64,000 nucleotides of DNA, taken from assembly GCA_020746105.1 (NCBI GenBank), contig CM036619.1:54172635-54236634 (forward strand), written 5' to 3'. Shown in pieces: positions 39,229 to 51,868 of the stretch (within the stretch, counting starts at the first letter, position 1; each line of letters begins with the position of its first letter). A program made the position numbers and the translations under genes. This DNA comes from Trogon surrucura (taxonomy: Eukaryota; Chordata; Aves; Trogoniformes; Trogonidae). The notes below the pieces were generated by a model. It did not search any database, was not told the DNA's origin, and saw only the letters and a list, made by a program, of their open reading frames with translations.

Positions 39229-42200
39229 CAGCCAGTTATGACAGATAAAGGACAATATTTTTGGTGGTCTTATACTTGCATTGATTTTAGGTCTACAGTA
39301 TCACCAAACAGTGAAAATACAATCTATGTTCATGCCACCCCTCACACATGTTTTGGAACCTACGGCTCCTGCTTGTTGACTGTAAAGACTTGACTTCTTA
39401 AGTCATTCATATACAACAAGAAGTAAACATAAGTCTAGTAAAATCAAGCTCTGCTGACATTTTGATGATATGCTTGCAAGGCAGTCAGAAGTTTAAAACC
39501 TGTATTGGTGTATTTCCAATCAGTTTTCAGGCAGATATTAGATATCTATGTCAGAGTATGCAGAGAATCTATGAATTCTCTGTTTAATATTTTATTCATT
39601 ATGCTTTAGCTAAAGATCTGCGCTTTTTCTCACTAAAATAAATTAGTGACTTAATCTTTATGCACTAAATAAAATATGTTAGTATAATGTTGAGGTTGCT
39701 GTCTTCACCTGAGAAAAAGTCAGGGAAATTAAAGTTATAATGCTTATACAGTGCCCATAATTCAGGCAAACTGGACACTTGTAGCTTTATTAAATAATAG
39801 ATACAATATTAAACTTAATGCTGTAATTCATAGGCACAATACAAGTGATGAGATATAGTTGCTGTGGGCACAATAACTCTGAAACTCTTGTTTTGTTACC
39901 AATAACCCCATACATAAATACAATACTTTTTATCCCAAAGCTTCTCAAAATAATTTAGCTACAATAAGCCAAGTTTTGAAACATGCTTGCCATTAATTTG
40001 CCACAGAACTTCCTATTTACACATGGAAACACTGTGTACCATGATGAGCTTTGATTGCATTACTCTGGCTCCACGATTTCCATGATGTGTGGGGGTGGAA
40101 GTTTCCAGTTTGAGCTCTGCTCACTCAGCAAAGAGTGCAGCCACTGACAAACAGCACAGTACCTTTTTAGTGGCTGTTTCCACCTTTAAAACAGTCTAGT
40201 TGCAGAAAAGAAAAAGATAAGCTATTCACATAGGGATCAGTCTCAGGGAGTGCCACAAACCCACTGCCTGGTTTGTGTACTGAAAGTTGCCTGAATGTGC
40301 AAAACCAAAGAAAATTAAAAAAATGCAACCCAAGTTCCATTACTGTATTATGGGTTTAAAAGTAAACCCATACTGCATGTGATAAAGAGAAAAGGATGGC
40401 TGTGGTTAGGAAGAACATCCAGATACAGAGAACAGCCTAAAATATCAACCCAGATATGGTTCTAATTTCAGTTAACACACTGAAGAAGTCAGAGTGTTTG
40501 TACAAACTATCTTGACTGCCTAGGAAAAGTTGCAGTAGAAGAACATAACAGATATTTGACTAAAAAGCTATTTTAGTTAAACAGTTTGCCCAGTTTTCTT
40601 GCAGATATTTAAAAGGCTCAGTGGTTTTCCTTCCTTTTCTTAAAAAAAAAAAATACAGTAAGGTTTCAGTATTTAAAAGAATATTAGGGAAAGAAATTTG
40701 GGTCCAGTTCCCCTTTATCTTATTTCAGTTTCACAAGAGTTGGAAACCCTGATTTCAGGAGCTGGCATAGGATATATCAGAAAGACATTGTATAACTGGT
40801 AGAGAGCACTTTCAGGGTAAGGAAATGCTTCAGAAGTAGTAGATTTTTTGCTTTGGCTATTAACAGTTGTAATACTCTTTATGAAAGGATCTCAGAGTAC
40901 TGTCTGTGTACTACTTGAGTAGGACAAACAACCCTTGAAGCTCAGAATTTCCTTTCATTGTACCTATATTGCTTAGAAGATACAGGCAGATAAAATAATG
41001 TCAACATTTTAATACTTCTGTGCCTCTAGTCAAATACCTCAAGCAACATCAACTAAAAGAAGTGACCTGATTTTGAGAGTGCTTTCCTTGGTGCCTAAAA
41101 GCAATGGCTGTAACAGCAAATGCAGGCAATGCTCTCACAGTAAAGTGTTTCATATCACTGGCAAAAAAAAGTAAAAACCAAAACAAAACAAGTCCTTTCA
41201 AAACTACAAATTGTGAAAATAAAATTGATCACATTATTTTATGCATTTTGTTTCCATACATACAGTACTAAACATTCTATACTGCATTTCCTTCTGCCAA
41301 TTTGGAAAAATTGCTGGGAAAAGTGTCTATGTGAACCTCTTTTTCTTTTATTTTTTTTTCAGTCAACATGTCTGCACAAATTTTGCCACAGGCTCTTGGT
41401 TTGTTTGAATGGCCAATGTTATGACTTGCAAGGTCACATATTATGCTGCACGCAAGTGCATACGCACGTTATCTGCTGCCTTAGAGGATTAATGGCAGAA
41501 AGATTGACATAACTGAGATAAAGCTGTTTCATGCTTTTAAGAAAATTATATTATACAATTACCTTGGCAATACTATTTTTTTTCAGTATTAGAATATCAA
41601 GCAGGAACACCACTTGCATGATTGTTTTTATTCTCATGAAATAGAGGGAAGGGCTAAACTAAGATCTAACAATGAACATTATTGTTTTTATTAAAATAGA
41701 ACTATTATTATTCATACTATTGAAGTAATGGAGATCCTGGAAACATTTAATTCTGCAAATAATCTTTAAGCTCATGTACAATTCTTTCTTTACAAGCCTA
41801 AAAATCAAGAGTGCATTTATACAAAAAGAACAGTGAAACAGTTGAAAATGTAGAGATGATACTCAGCAAAGGCCTCTGAGTCAGGCGACTTACTGAAACT
41901 TATGACTTCAGTACACATCTAGAAATAAAATGTTTGTTAGAAGTATGAAAGCTAAGCCTAACTACAGCTTCTTTATTCTGACTGGTAGATATAAGATTCT
42001 TTTATGAACAGAAAAGACTATACAGATAACATATTGCCACTGGTCAACAACTTACCTGGATTCAGCTCCATTTAGTGTATAGATTACCTGTCCTGGTCTT
42101 TAACTAAATTTATGTTTCTCTGGAAGTGTTCACAGTTTCAGGCCAGGCTAGACTAACTGGCCAATTCCTTTAATGCATTAGAAGAAAGCCCTTTAATTTC

Positions 42201-45200
42201 TGACACAAAGGAACCGGATTTTTCTAATAGATAGTCTAAGTCCCCATACAAAGAAACTGAGCAAAACGGTGTACTGAACCCTCAGTTTTCATTCATTTCA
42301 AAAGCTCACACATAGTAGTATGTGCAATAAACCCGGAATGTAAGGACGAAGGTAAAGAAAACATTTTTGTTCAATTTCTAAACAGTAAAATTAGAATATC
42401 TGATTTCCTGGATGAAACAGCAATAATATTGTCTCTACAGCAAATAAAGTTCATTATTGATCTCTAGTTTGATTTGGTTTATTGCAGCTGAAGTCATTAA
42501 AGCTTCTCCCTGTGCTTTGCCAAAGCAATGTGGATGACTATAGAAGGAAACACAAGGACTGGAGGGAGTGGCTAAGCATGGCTCACAGCAGTAGACTTGC
42601 AACTTTAGCTTTCTATTAGTATGCAAATACTTAATGAAATGAAATCACAACTGAAGAACAATACTTAATGACTGCTCAGTGCAGATTTTCAAACTCATGC
42701 AATTTGGTTTTCTTAGACTTTATGCCTCTTCTGCGTGCTGTTATGGAAGTTTCAGTTGCCATCTTCCACTTACCAAGTTTATTCCTAGCACTCGTGAACA
42801 TTGAATTAATCAGACCAATAAAGATGAGTAGCATTTCATTCTGTCAATGTCCATATGTTAAGAATCATTGAAGTATGTGAAAAAAAGAAGTCTTAGAAAG
42901 CTTAAAGAACAATACATGCTTAATAAGCCTCAAGAGTTTTCAAAAAGGCGGATACAAAGGTTGCTTCTATGTAGGACAAACCTAATATTCTCAGTATCTG
43001 CAGAAACACTTACTTTAGTATGTACTATTTCAGTGATCAGGTTCTACTATAAATTCGTTGAATTTAGAAAACTTATCTCCATTTTTTTTTTAACATAAAG
43101 AGCATCAACAGCCAAGACAGAGATCCTGTCTGAAACTGAACACTACTTCCTCAATCCTAAGCGCTCACATGGAGCATCAAACCTGAACAGTGTGAAGAAC
43201 TGCCATCTCCCTTCACATAACAGGAGTTTGGAAAGTCAGTTAAAAGAGTATTAATTGTCATAGAGTAAGTCAATAGACAAAATTCTTCAAGCACTGCTCC
43301 AGTTTATAATTTTCATTCATCAAAAGGTGTCTTGACCACTAGCTTGCCAATGTGATTCACATCCTGTTTTATGAAGAGGAGTGGGTGTTTCCTACACAAA
43401 ACCATGTCTTGATTCCAGATAAGTTTCTATCCCCTGCGTTACTCACAACAACCAAACATGAAGAAGGCCATGTGGATACAATGATTTCAGCCAAGGGCCT
43501 TGCAAGTTTGCCATCCCCAAACTTGTTCTGCAAAAAGGAAACCAAACAGCAACTACCACATCTTTTAGCTGTCAGAAACATAACTGAAGGTCATATAGCA
43601 GGATTCTTGGCCAGGACCTCAAACTAAAACTACTTCAGTGATACTCATGGATGATATTCTCTCTGTGGCAGAGGGCAGACATTCATTCTCATCCTTCTCA
43701 ATACCCTTTGAAGCTTTCAGTATAGTTGACTATAATGTCCTTGCCCAAGTAAGGATGACAGGGTAACTGTTAACATGAACACCAGTCCTTGAAAGGACAC
43801 TTCCAATGATGAGCAACGGAGAAATGTTCTTTCACTTCTAAATACCTTCTTTTGGGGTGAATCAGTTCTCTCCCTAATCACTGGCATACAGTGACTAGTT
43901 GGCATCAAATGCCAATACTGTTAAATGAGAAGCCATTCTACCTTTCTTTTGCAACACACGATCACAAGCTCACTATCAAGCAGCCAGCAGGGAACTGGCT
44001 TGTGGGTGGAGAACACGTAACTGAATCTGTTTCCTTAGAAGAAAGCAGATGCAGTGGGGAAAGCATTTTGAGAATCAGCCCATATGCTGTTTCTGTTGGC
44101 TCATTGTAACTGGATAATCTCTGGTGCTTTGCTAATGTTGTGCTCTCGCAGGCAGCAGCTGTAAGTAATGCAGTTAAGCTACCATCTCCAGCTGGCTATT
44201 GGCTTCTGTCACACTTTAGTGTACAGTGGACAGCCTTCATTGAAACTTCCATAATGCTTTATATTGGATTACAGTAATGAAACATACCTGCATAAGAAGT
44301 TTTCATTCGTCTCTAAGGAAACTTTCTTGGTTTCAGAACATCATAGTGTGTCCGAGTCCGGACTGTCACCTCTACTCTATAATAGTGTCCCACTGGATAT
44401 CAAACTAAGGCCATGGTCTTGATTCTCATCTGCTGGGAACTGAATTGCGAGAGATCAGGAAATCTCAAAGATTTCCTAACAAACTGATTATCAGGTCGGC
44501 GTTATGTTAGTAAAGCAAAATTAGACACATTTGCACAGAAGACTCCTAGTGACAATCCAAAGACTGTCTCTGGATGCCTTGATCCATCTAAACTGTCACT
44601 GTGCCTTACACAACTGCATGGCACATTGCTTAGCCTATGGTGAGAGAAATACATACCTACCAGAAGTCCAAACAAGACAGTTCATTGTGCAGGCTCAGAG
44701 TAAGAGGATAAAAGGGCAAAAAAGTATAAACCAGATTTGTGTTCTAGTGAGAGAAGCTCAGCAGTGCAACAAGCACAGTGCAAGAGCATTTGTGAGGCAG
44801 TTGAGCCCCCAGCTCAAACCACTCTTCTAGCACTGCAGTATTTCCCCACTCAAGATCTGTACTACACATTCCATTCTTGAAATAATTAAATTAAAACTGG
44901 ATGTAGGGGAAATATTCCTTATTACTTTGTACTGACTATGACTAAAGAAAACATACCACTTTTTTTTTTTTTTTGTCTGCACAATAGAAGTTAAGGATTT
45001 CAAACTCATATTCAGGTTGAAATGAACGTCTTTGCTGGACTTCATTTGTCTTGAAGATTTTTGGTGTTTTCTTTCTTTGGTTGTTTTTTTTTACAGTGAA
45101 ATTACTGAAAATAATAAGCTTAGAACACGCCAGATATTTAAGACTACAGAAAGGAATCAGATTCAGGACTGAGTAAAATCTTACCCACGAAGGAACTGAA

Positions 45201-45224
45201 GTAGATACCAAATGCCATATATTG

Positions 45225-45680
45225 CGTGCATTTCTCACTACCCAATCATCCAGACCACACTTCCTCAGTTTAGTTATGAGGATGCTGTGGGAGATGGTGG
45301 CAAATGCTTTACTGATATCCACATAATCCATGTCCACTGCACAGCCATCATCTATCTATCCATCTGGTCATGTCCTCAGAAAAGGCTATCAGGTTGGTCA
45401 AACTTGACTTCCTCTTGGCAAAGCCATGCTGACTGCTCCTAACGACCCTCTTATCCTTGATATGCCTAGAGACAGTGCCGAGGATAAGTTGTTCCATCAC
45501 CTTTCCAGGGATGGAGGTGAGGCTGATGGGTCTGTAGTTACCCGGATCCTCCTTCTTGCCCTTTTTGAAGACTGGAGTGACATTTGCTTTCTTTCAGTGC
45601 TCAGGCACCTCTCCTGTTGCCCACAACTTAACCAAGATGATGGAGAGTGGCCTAGCAATGACTTCTGTCATTGGGTGGTC
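45225..45680 (-). mobile_element. CR1 internal fragment without a 3' tail
   Basis: On the minus strand this encodes pieces of the RT core, including [30 protein letters not shown], matching the region at 37760-38160 of the long copy, with frameshifts upstream. No octamer tail or C-terminal region lies on its 3' side (below 45225). CR1s normally keep their 3' end, so this one lost it by deletion or recombination. Confidence 0.85.
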
Positions 45681-46631
45681 CCCATTACTGCATTACTCAA
45701 ACATGAAAGGTTAGGCCACATTTTAATTAAATGAATGAAAGCACAGCAGATGTTAAGGTGAAATATGCAGCAAGATCATTGTCACCAACTCAGCTGACAG
45801 CTTCTTTTTTTTTTAAGGCAAATTAAAGGACTGCAAAGAGAAGGAGGACAGCTATACTCAAATACTCTACTATATGTTTGTCTTAATATAACAAAGGCAT
45901 CTTGGCTAGGTTTGCAGGTAGGCAAAACAAGCAAGATCTAGGTTCAATGCAATGATTTGTTATAAATATATTTCTTCTAAATAAGCTATTTTGTGCTTTA
46001 CTTGTATTTTCCAATTGCCCACAAATTCCTTAACTTTATTCATCATTCATATTAGCTATCTTACAATTTACAAACTAAAATAAATTGGCTTTCTCTGAAT
46101 TACATTTTTCCAGTTTTAATGTTTTTAGATGCTAGTTTATTTTAAAATTCATGAATAATTAAGATTTTCCAAACATTTTCATGATTATTCCATTATCTGG
46201 AAGCTGGCCTAAAATACATTATAACACTTGACATTTTATTTCACAGTTATTCAAATTGTTTCACTAGCTTTACTGAAAAGTATGTTTCATATGAGCTCAG
46301 TAAAAAATTTGAAACTTATACCTCATACACATTGTAGTTCTGACAGGAAAATTGAAGGGGAAATAAGATACGTTTCATTCATTTTCAATTTATAATGGAA
46401 TACGAGGAAAAAATGTCTTCAGTCATATGAAAAATGTAAGATCAATATTAACGCATATATCAAAATGCAGCTTACATATATACATGAGGACATACTGAAA
46501 GATTCATTTGAATACAGTGGTAATGACAGAAATGCAGACACTACAAATGAGGAAAAAGTAGAGATTGACTGAAAATGCAGATTGACTTGCATAGATAAAC
46601 CCAGTATAACAGATCTAACATAAAATGCTGT

Positions 46632-46725
46632 GTCAGGGGGCTTGGAACTAGATGACATTTTAGGTCCCTTCCAACACAAACTATTTTATGATGTTATGAT
46701 TCTATGACTCTATGACTCTATGACA
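46632..46725 (+). mobile_element. CR1 3' tail remnant
   Basis: The sequence gtcagggggcttggaactag, atgacattttaggtcccttcc and an array of ttatgattctatgactctatg octamers mark the last 90 bases of a plus-strand CR1. The tail units are ATGACTCT, a variant of the usual octamer. Confidence 0.8.
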
Positions 46726-48697
46726 AGGACAAACAGAAAATACCATGTTAACAATTCACATGACAGATACTGGTTCTTATTAGCTCCCTGATCAAGGGTG
46801 ATGCCCTCTGCTTGGCCATCCATGGACAAAGGCAACAGAAAGAAGCTCGGACTGAGTACTATCTCGTAAGAAACCGTGGAAGTTCCTTGTCCTGGGACTG
46901 GAAAACAAGTCACTCTAACTATGAATTTCTTAACACCACACATTATATAATAATTCACATTACAGACAATCTTCACACAGGAAACTGAGCACAGTACGAA
47001 CCAGAGCTCTTTGCTACCAGAAAATGCTTATTACACCCAGAAACTTGTCTTGTAATTTTTTTATAGTATTTTTCACAGTCTCCCACCAAAGGACAAATGA
47101 TGCAAATGAGGAACTCAGATGACTGCACTGTTGTCCCCACCTACTGCACTTCAGTTTTCAGAAGTAAAATTTCCATCCTCAGCCCCAAGTATCTGACACA
47201 ACCGACTTCAGTTTCATCAAATGGGATCAAGAGAAAATGCGTGATTGACGCATGTAAGAAGAAAAGAGAAATAATACAAAAGATGTCACCCTTTGTATTT
47301 TTCTCCATCTCTTAATGAATGGACCAAGGGCAATGGGAATAGTAATTACAGGGAACATTGAATGGCAAAACTATAATCAGACACAAACTCTGCAGTGTAT
47401 TTGATGCTCTATTAGCTTAAACAATCATGAATTCATAGAAAACAAGAGTGTCAAAAATATCTACCCATGTATTTAGACCCCACTGTTTGCAGAAAATACT
47501 GCCACTTACATTTAGTTTTTGACAGTTTTGCTTAATTTTATTTTTTCCAGAGAAAGTAACAGAGAAGTAGAGGCTGTACTGCTTTATAAATTACTCTTGC
47601 AGGGGAGAGAAACCACTTTGAAGAAGAGAAAACATGAACAGCTCCTTCTCACCTTCCTTCAAATTAGTCCAACTGTAAACTTGGATCAAACAAAAGCACT
47701 TTCCTGAAGTAAGCAGATCAAAAAAAGGTCCTTATCTTTCTAGTATACAGCTCCTCATTCTTGAAATGAGAAACAGAGAGAAGAGAAAACCACAATTCCA
47801 TTCCCAAAATGCAGGTGAGTGGAAAAAGCTTGCTTGACAGTCTTTAGACTAGACTGTGAGATAATATCACTTTCTGAAGATGCACAGTGTTGGGCCAAGC
47901 CTCCTCTAGACCTCCAAGGATCGATACTGCGCCTCAGCAGCCAGGCTAAAAGCAGAGCCTGCCACAGTAGAGAAAGACTATGCAATGCAGGAGGACTCTG
48001 CACTTGATCCAAATTCCAAATCATGAGAAATAAGCCCATCTGTAACAAGAACTACTGCCAACTCCTTCCACAGAATGGTTATGTGGAAAATATCACACCA
48101 AGTGAGATAATTGTTTATTATTTCCATGTCTTTACACTGAGAATTCATCCAGATACTTTTGCGATAAAAGCCCTTACAAGCAAATGTGAAGTCAATGTCA
48201 TCTGTGATCTCTGATATACTCAGATCTATGAGGATAAAGAAAATTATCCTGATTACCCTGAGCTGAAAAAAAAAGGTCATTCCTTCATTGAATTCCGATA
48301 TTCTCACAAGAAGAGTTTGCATGAAGAAAATAGTTGCCTCTTTCAAGGAATTAGAGAGTTTATGTCCTGGACCATAAGCAACAGTTTAAATTACAAGTGA
48401 ATTGATAAAAGCATGTATTTAACATTTAATAAGTGAAACAAAGCAACAAAGAAGCGTCATAAAAGTGAAACTGAATTATAAGAGCTGTCTGGTACTGTCA
48501 GGAATTTGAAGCTTTCATTTCATTTAGTGCATTTCTAATTGTTCTAACAAAGGAAAGCAGCCTTTTGGTACAATGATGAGAAGGTCACTAGGAAAATAAC
48601 AGATACACAGAATACTTCTGCAGCCTACTAAGAGAGTATTACTCTGTTGTTAATATGTATTTATATTGCAAGACAGCCAAAAGGCCTCAATTAGGTT

Positions 48698-48800
48698 TTG
48701 TGCCCTATTGTGCTGGGCACTATGGAAACACAAAAGGGAACAAAGTCCAAGACCCAGAGGGCTTGTAGTGTAAAAATATAAGAGATAATAGTGAAGAGAA
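48698..48800 (+). repeat. Possible ancient interspersed repeat
   Basis: The segment tgtgctgggcactatggaaa, then caaagtccaagacccagagg and gcttgtagtgtaaa resembles a pattern seen in old amniote repeats (ggcactgt...acacagtccctgcccc...gagcttacagtct). I cannot name the family with confidence. Confidence 0.35.
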
Positions 48801-50644
48801 AGGCACTGGGATGCATTCAAAATAGGGTGACTTTTTAATACTTATATCCATTTGTCATCCTTTTAAGCTGCCAGGAAAGAAGAATAATCCTGACCTGCTT
48901 CCTCAGATCTACTCTACTCTGAATACTATTTCCAGTGTTAATCGAAGTCTGGTTAAGATTTTCCTTTCTTTTAATAAAGAATTTCAAAGCAGTTTCCATA
49001 GCTTTTACAAACAAGCATACAATTAGAAAAAATACCAGAAATAAAACTGTTATTCAGGATGGGAAACACAGTGAGAATTAAGTTATTCCAAGTGAGAATG
49101 TAGTTATTCTAATTCCTGCCCTTGACAATTGTTGGACATATTTTCATGCAGACACAGATAATGTCCTCTAATTCCACTTCAAGAGTCTATTCCTGTCAGT
49201 TAAACATTATCTAAAAGTCCCTATGGAGGTGTTCATTTAAAGCTGATGTTGGCACAGTTTTTAGATCTTTCCTAGCCATCTGGTCACATACTGAATTGTC
49301 AGCTATTTTATCTAAACCTGAGAGGATGACTTAAGGAGTAAACAAAAATACCAACAAAAGAAATCTCAGGGTCCAAAGTAACCACAATAATCAAGCCTAA
49401 ATTTACGATTCCTTTTCACTCACAAAATTCAGACAAAAGAGACTAAATTAAAAATTAAGCACACCTCTAAAGGCTGCAGCCTGAAGCTATTTTGAAACCT
49501 TTCTCCCTTCCCAGTCCACACACACAGCTGTAAACACACACTGAGCATTTGTATTGCCCCCTTCCCCCCCACCCCACTCTCCTAACAATTAATAGAAAAT
49601 ACACGGATCCATTTCTTTACATTTAAAACTTAGTATCCCAGAGCCTGGTATTCAAAATTATTTTGCATGCCATTCAATAAAACATTTTAAGATCAATTTT
49701 TAAATGCGGATGCCTCAGTCCTACGCTTTCTCTGCATACTGACTTAAACAACAGAATGTGCATCCTGACTGTCTCATTAAAGCACCCATATGAGAAAACT
49801 TGCTACAGTTTCTATACAAATAGACAAGAGTCCCACTACATTGAAACGAAACTAAATCATCTTAGCAAACCTCTTTTTTCCTCATGGTCTTCTCTCTTCT
49901 CTCTGCAACGTTGTTCCATTTTACACACACACTTAGATGTGCCATAAGTGCTTCGTTTAAAGTGCATGAAAGCTATCCACAGCTCTCCTAAGAATGAAAC
50001 AGTTTTAATATTTTCTGATCCATGTTCCTGCCACAAACATTCACCGGCAGTATGATAGCTCCAAGAGCAGACATCTGATTCTTGACATTTAAAGATACAA
50101 TACTGGTGAAAAATAGTGACGCTGTATTAACTGCAAACAGCTTGTGAAGGAGTAGGTGATGTACTCCTAAAATGTATAATCAGAACAAGCAATAATTTCA
50201 ACCTTTTGATTTTTTATTTTTGACTCAAAGCCATGAGAAAGAGGAATATCCAGATAAACAAATCTGGACATGTTACAATAACTGTTTTAAGAGAATTTAA
50301 ATTCCATGGCAAAAAGGAAAATAGGTTGTTTTCCTGCTGGAGAAAGTATTGAGGTACCCCAAAGTTTCTCAAAAGGGTCTCAAAAGCTTGCGTAATAAAA
50401 TAAGCAGTAAATGATGGCAAATCTCGAAATTACAGAAATCAAAGAATTTGTATCCTGGTAACATTCAGTTAATTGACAATGTAATGCTAAATGCAAGCAC
50501 TACAATATCAAATTCCCTCTACCCCTACTGTGACTGCCTTATAAATTCCAAAAGTACACAGAAAGGTCTTATTTTTCCCACATGAATAAATTAAGACTGT
50601 TCCAACATGAACTGTTTCTTTGAAATACTGAATGGTGGAAAATG

Positions 50645-50698
50645 AAAAAAAAAAAAAAGAAAAAAAAAGAAAAGAAAGAAAAAGAAAGAAAGAAAAGA
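50645..50698. repeat. A-rich GAAA simple-sequence tract (pyrimidine tract on the gene strand)
   Basis: About 54 bases consist only of A and G, starting with a long A run and shifting to AAAG/GAAA units. On the DLGAP1 strand it is a CT-only tract that starts about 150 bases downstream of the donor of the first coding exon. Confidence 0.9.
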
Positions 50699-50846
50699 TT
50701 TATTTTTAATTTCAGCAGCATTAGACCTTGTTTGGTGATCAGTGATCTCTTGAGCAAGTTGAAATATCAGAGCAAACCTCCATCCCCCACAAACACCTGA
50801 GACAAGGCAGAGCACAGTTAACAGCAATCAGTTCTCCACACTGTAC

Positions 50847-51800
50847 CTGGAGGTACTGACATGACCGTTCCTGTTGACACGTCTCTGCCTTCACCACTGT
50901 CTGGTCCATGTTAACTGATGCTTTCTGGTAAACTTCACGGGCTCTGCTCACGGTTAATGTAGAAGACCAAGAACTTTTCTTCATTAACTGGGAGTCCAAA
51001 TTCACAGGCAGGTTTGCACAGGTAGAGCATTTGACATCATTATTGCTTCTGGATGACTTCACAGTATGTTCGCTAATAGTGTTATAGGCTTCCATAAAGT
51101 ATTGGGAAGAAGAACGATCAGGGCATCTTCCCATGGTCATGACCCCACTAGGGCCATGATAAATGCAAACATCATTGTCCAAGTTGTCATCTGAACTCCA
51201 CCATCCTGACGCATTGGATCTGGGCTTACCTTCTGATCGCCTTTCTTTACTCTTGCTGCGCTTCCCATACCTCATCGTCTGCGACTCCTCCGGGCTTGCT
51301 TTACCCCCGTTGACACTCCCCTTGGATGGTCCCTCCAGTGAATGGGACTTGGTGAAGAGCTTTTGGACCGAATGAACCAGATGCCGGATCCTCCCTGGGC
51401 TGTCACTGCGGTGCTCCATGGCAGTCCGCTTGTACTGCAGGGTGTGGTAGCCATCCCGATTCAGAGGCAGCTGCCGCTCAAACTGGTCCAAAAGGTTGGC
51501 AGGAATGCGGTTGGTCTTGTTGGCAGTTCCATGGGGAACCAGAGCACACTCGTCCTTGAGTTCATGGTGAGAACTGTAATGCCTCCGGGGAAACGTGCTG
51601 CTGGCAATCTGATCGTTGTAGGGTACCATGCACTCTGCCTGAAAAGAGTTCCTTTGAGTGTAGTAAGGGTGGTCTGCAGGATGGGGGTCCACCGGGTTTA
51701 ACAAATATGGCTTCCTGTCCGGGTGGTGTGGCAGACTGTCACACGGAGGGTCACAGGCAACCCCATGATGATGACTACGGTTGCCAGATAATCCCTTCAT
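50847..51800 (-). CDS. DLGAP1: DLGAP1 first coding exon, codons 1-318
   Basis: This exon encodes the N-terminal 318 residues of the postsynaptic scaffold DLGAP1 (SAPAP1/GKAP), which links PSD-95-family MAGUKs to Shank under the excitatory synapse membrane. The frame starts MKGLSG, the DLGAP1-type start, and carries paralogue-typical blocks: a YYTQRNSF segment near residue 46, RIPANLLDQFERQLP (98-112), SPGRIRHLVHSVQKLFTKSHSLEG (134-157), a basic KRSKSKERR stretch (180-188), GWWSSDDNLD (199-208) and a cysteine-containing CSTCANLP (258-265). The low end is set by a canonical donor: the last codon CAG (Gln) is followed by gtacag on the minus strand. The exon ends in phase 0 and joins the next exon at Val-Pro-Gln-Asp. 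DLGAP2-4 were considered, but the N-terminus and junction sequence fit DLGAP1 better. No frameshift or stop is seen. The start is chosen by family homology and an in-frame stop upstream is not needed because the exon begins only 68 bases earlier. Confidence 0.96.
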
Positions 51801-51829
51801 CGCTGATGTAAAGCGAGTCCCAAAGTCAT
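51797..51829 (-). promoter_or_regulatory. Upstream ORF overlapping the DLGAP1 start codon
   Basis: Within the leader, an ATG at 51829-51827 opens a ten-codon reading frame whose TGA stop (51799-51797) overlaps the main ATG (51800-51798) in the arrangement ATGA. The two frames differ by one base. Short uORFs that end at the main start can reduce initiation or allow termination-reinitiation, so this could tune DLGAP1 translation. The geometry is read directly from the sequence; the regulatory role is inference. Confidence 0.6.
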
Positions 51830-51868
51830 CTAATACGTATGGCTATGCAATGGGCAGATCTCAAAGGC
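51801..51868 (-). other. DLGAP1: 5' UTR part of the DLGAP1 first coding exon with its splice acceptor
   Basis: On the minus strand a pyrimidine-rich run ending ttgttcttttag precedes position 51868, giving a good acceptor for a 68-base untranslated leader before the ATG at 51800-51798. This means the gene has at least one further upstream non-coding exon outside the window. The acceptor is inferred from sequence only, and no alternative acceptor with a comparable pyrimidine tract was noticed close by. Confidence 0.75.

Larger units (their letters stand above)
33348..50846 (-). other. DLGAP1 intron between coding exons 1 and 2 (17,499 bases)
   Basis: The intron runs from gtacag at 50846 to cag at 33348. 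It holds two adjacent minus-strand CR1 copies (35.0-36.2 kb), a 2.4 kb plus-strand CR1 (36.8-39.2 kb), a CR1 internal fragment (45.2-45.7 kb), a CR1 tail (46.6-46.7 kb) and a purine-rich tract just inside the donor end. Stretches 39.3-45.2 and 46.8-50.6 kb are AT-rich with nothing I recognise apart from a possible ancient repeat near 48.7 kb. Alternative N-terminal DLGAP1 isoforms are known in mammals; I could not identify an alternative first exon here. Confidence 0.8.
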
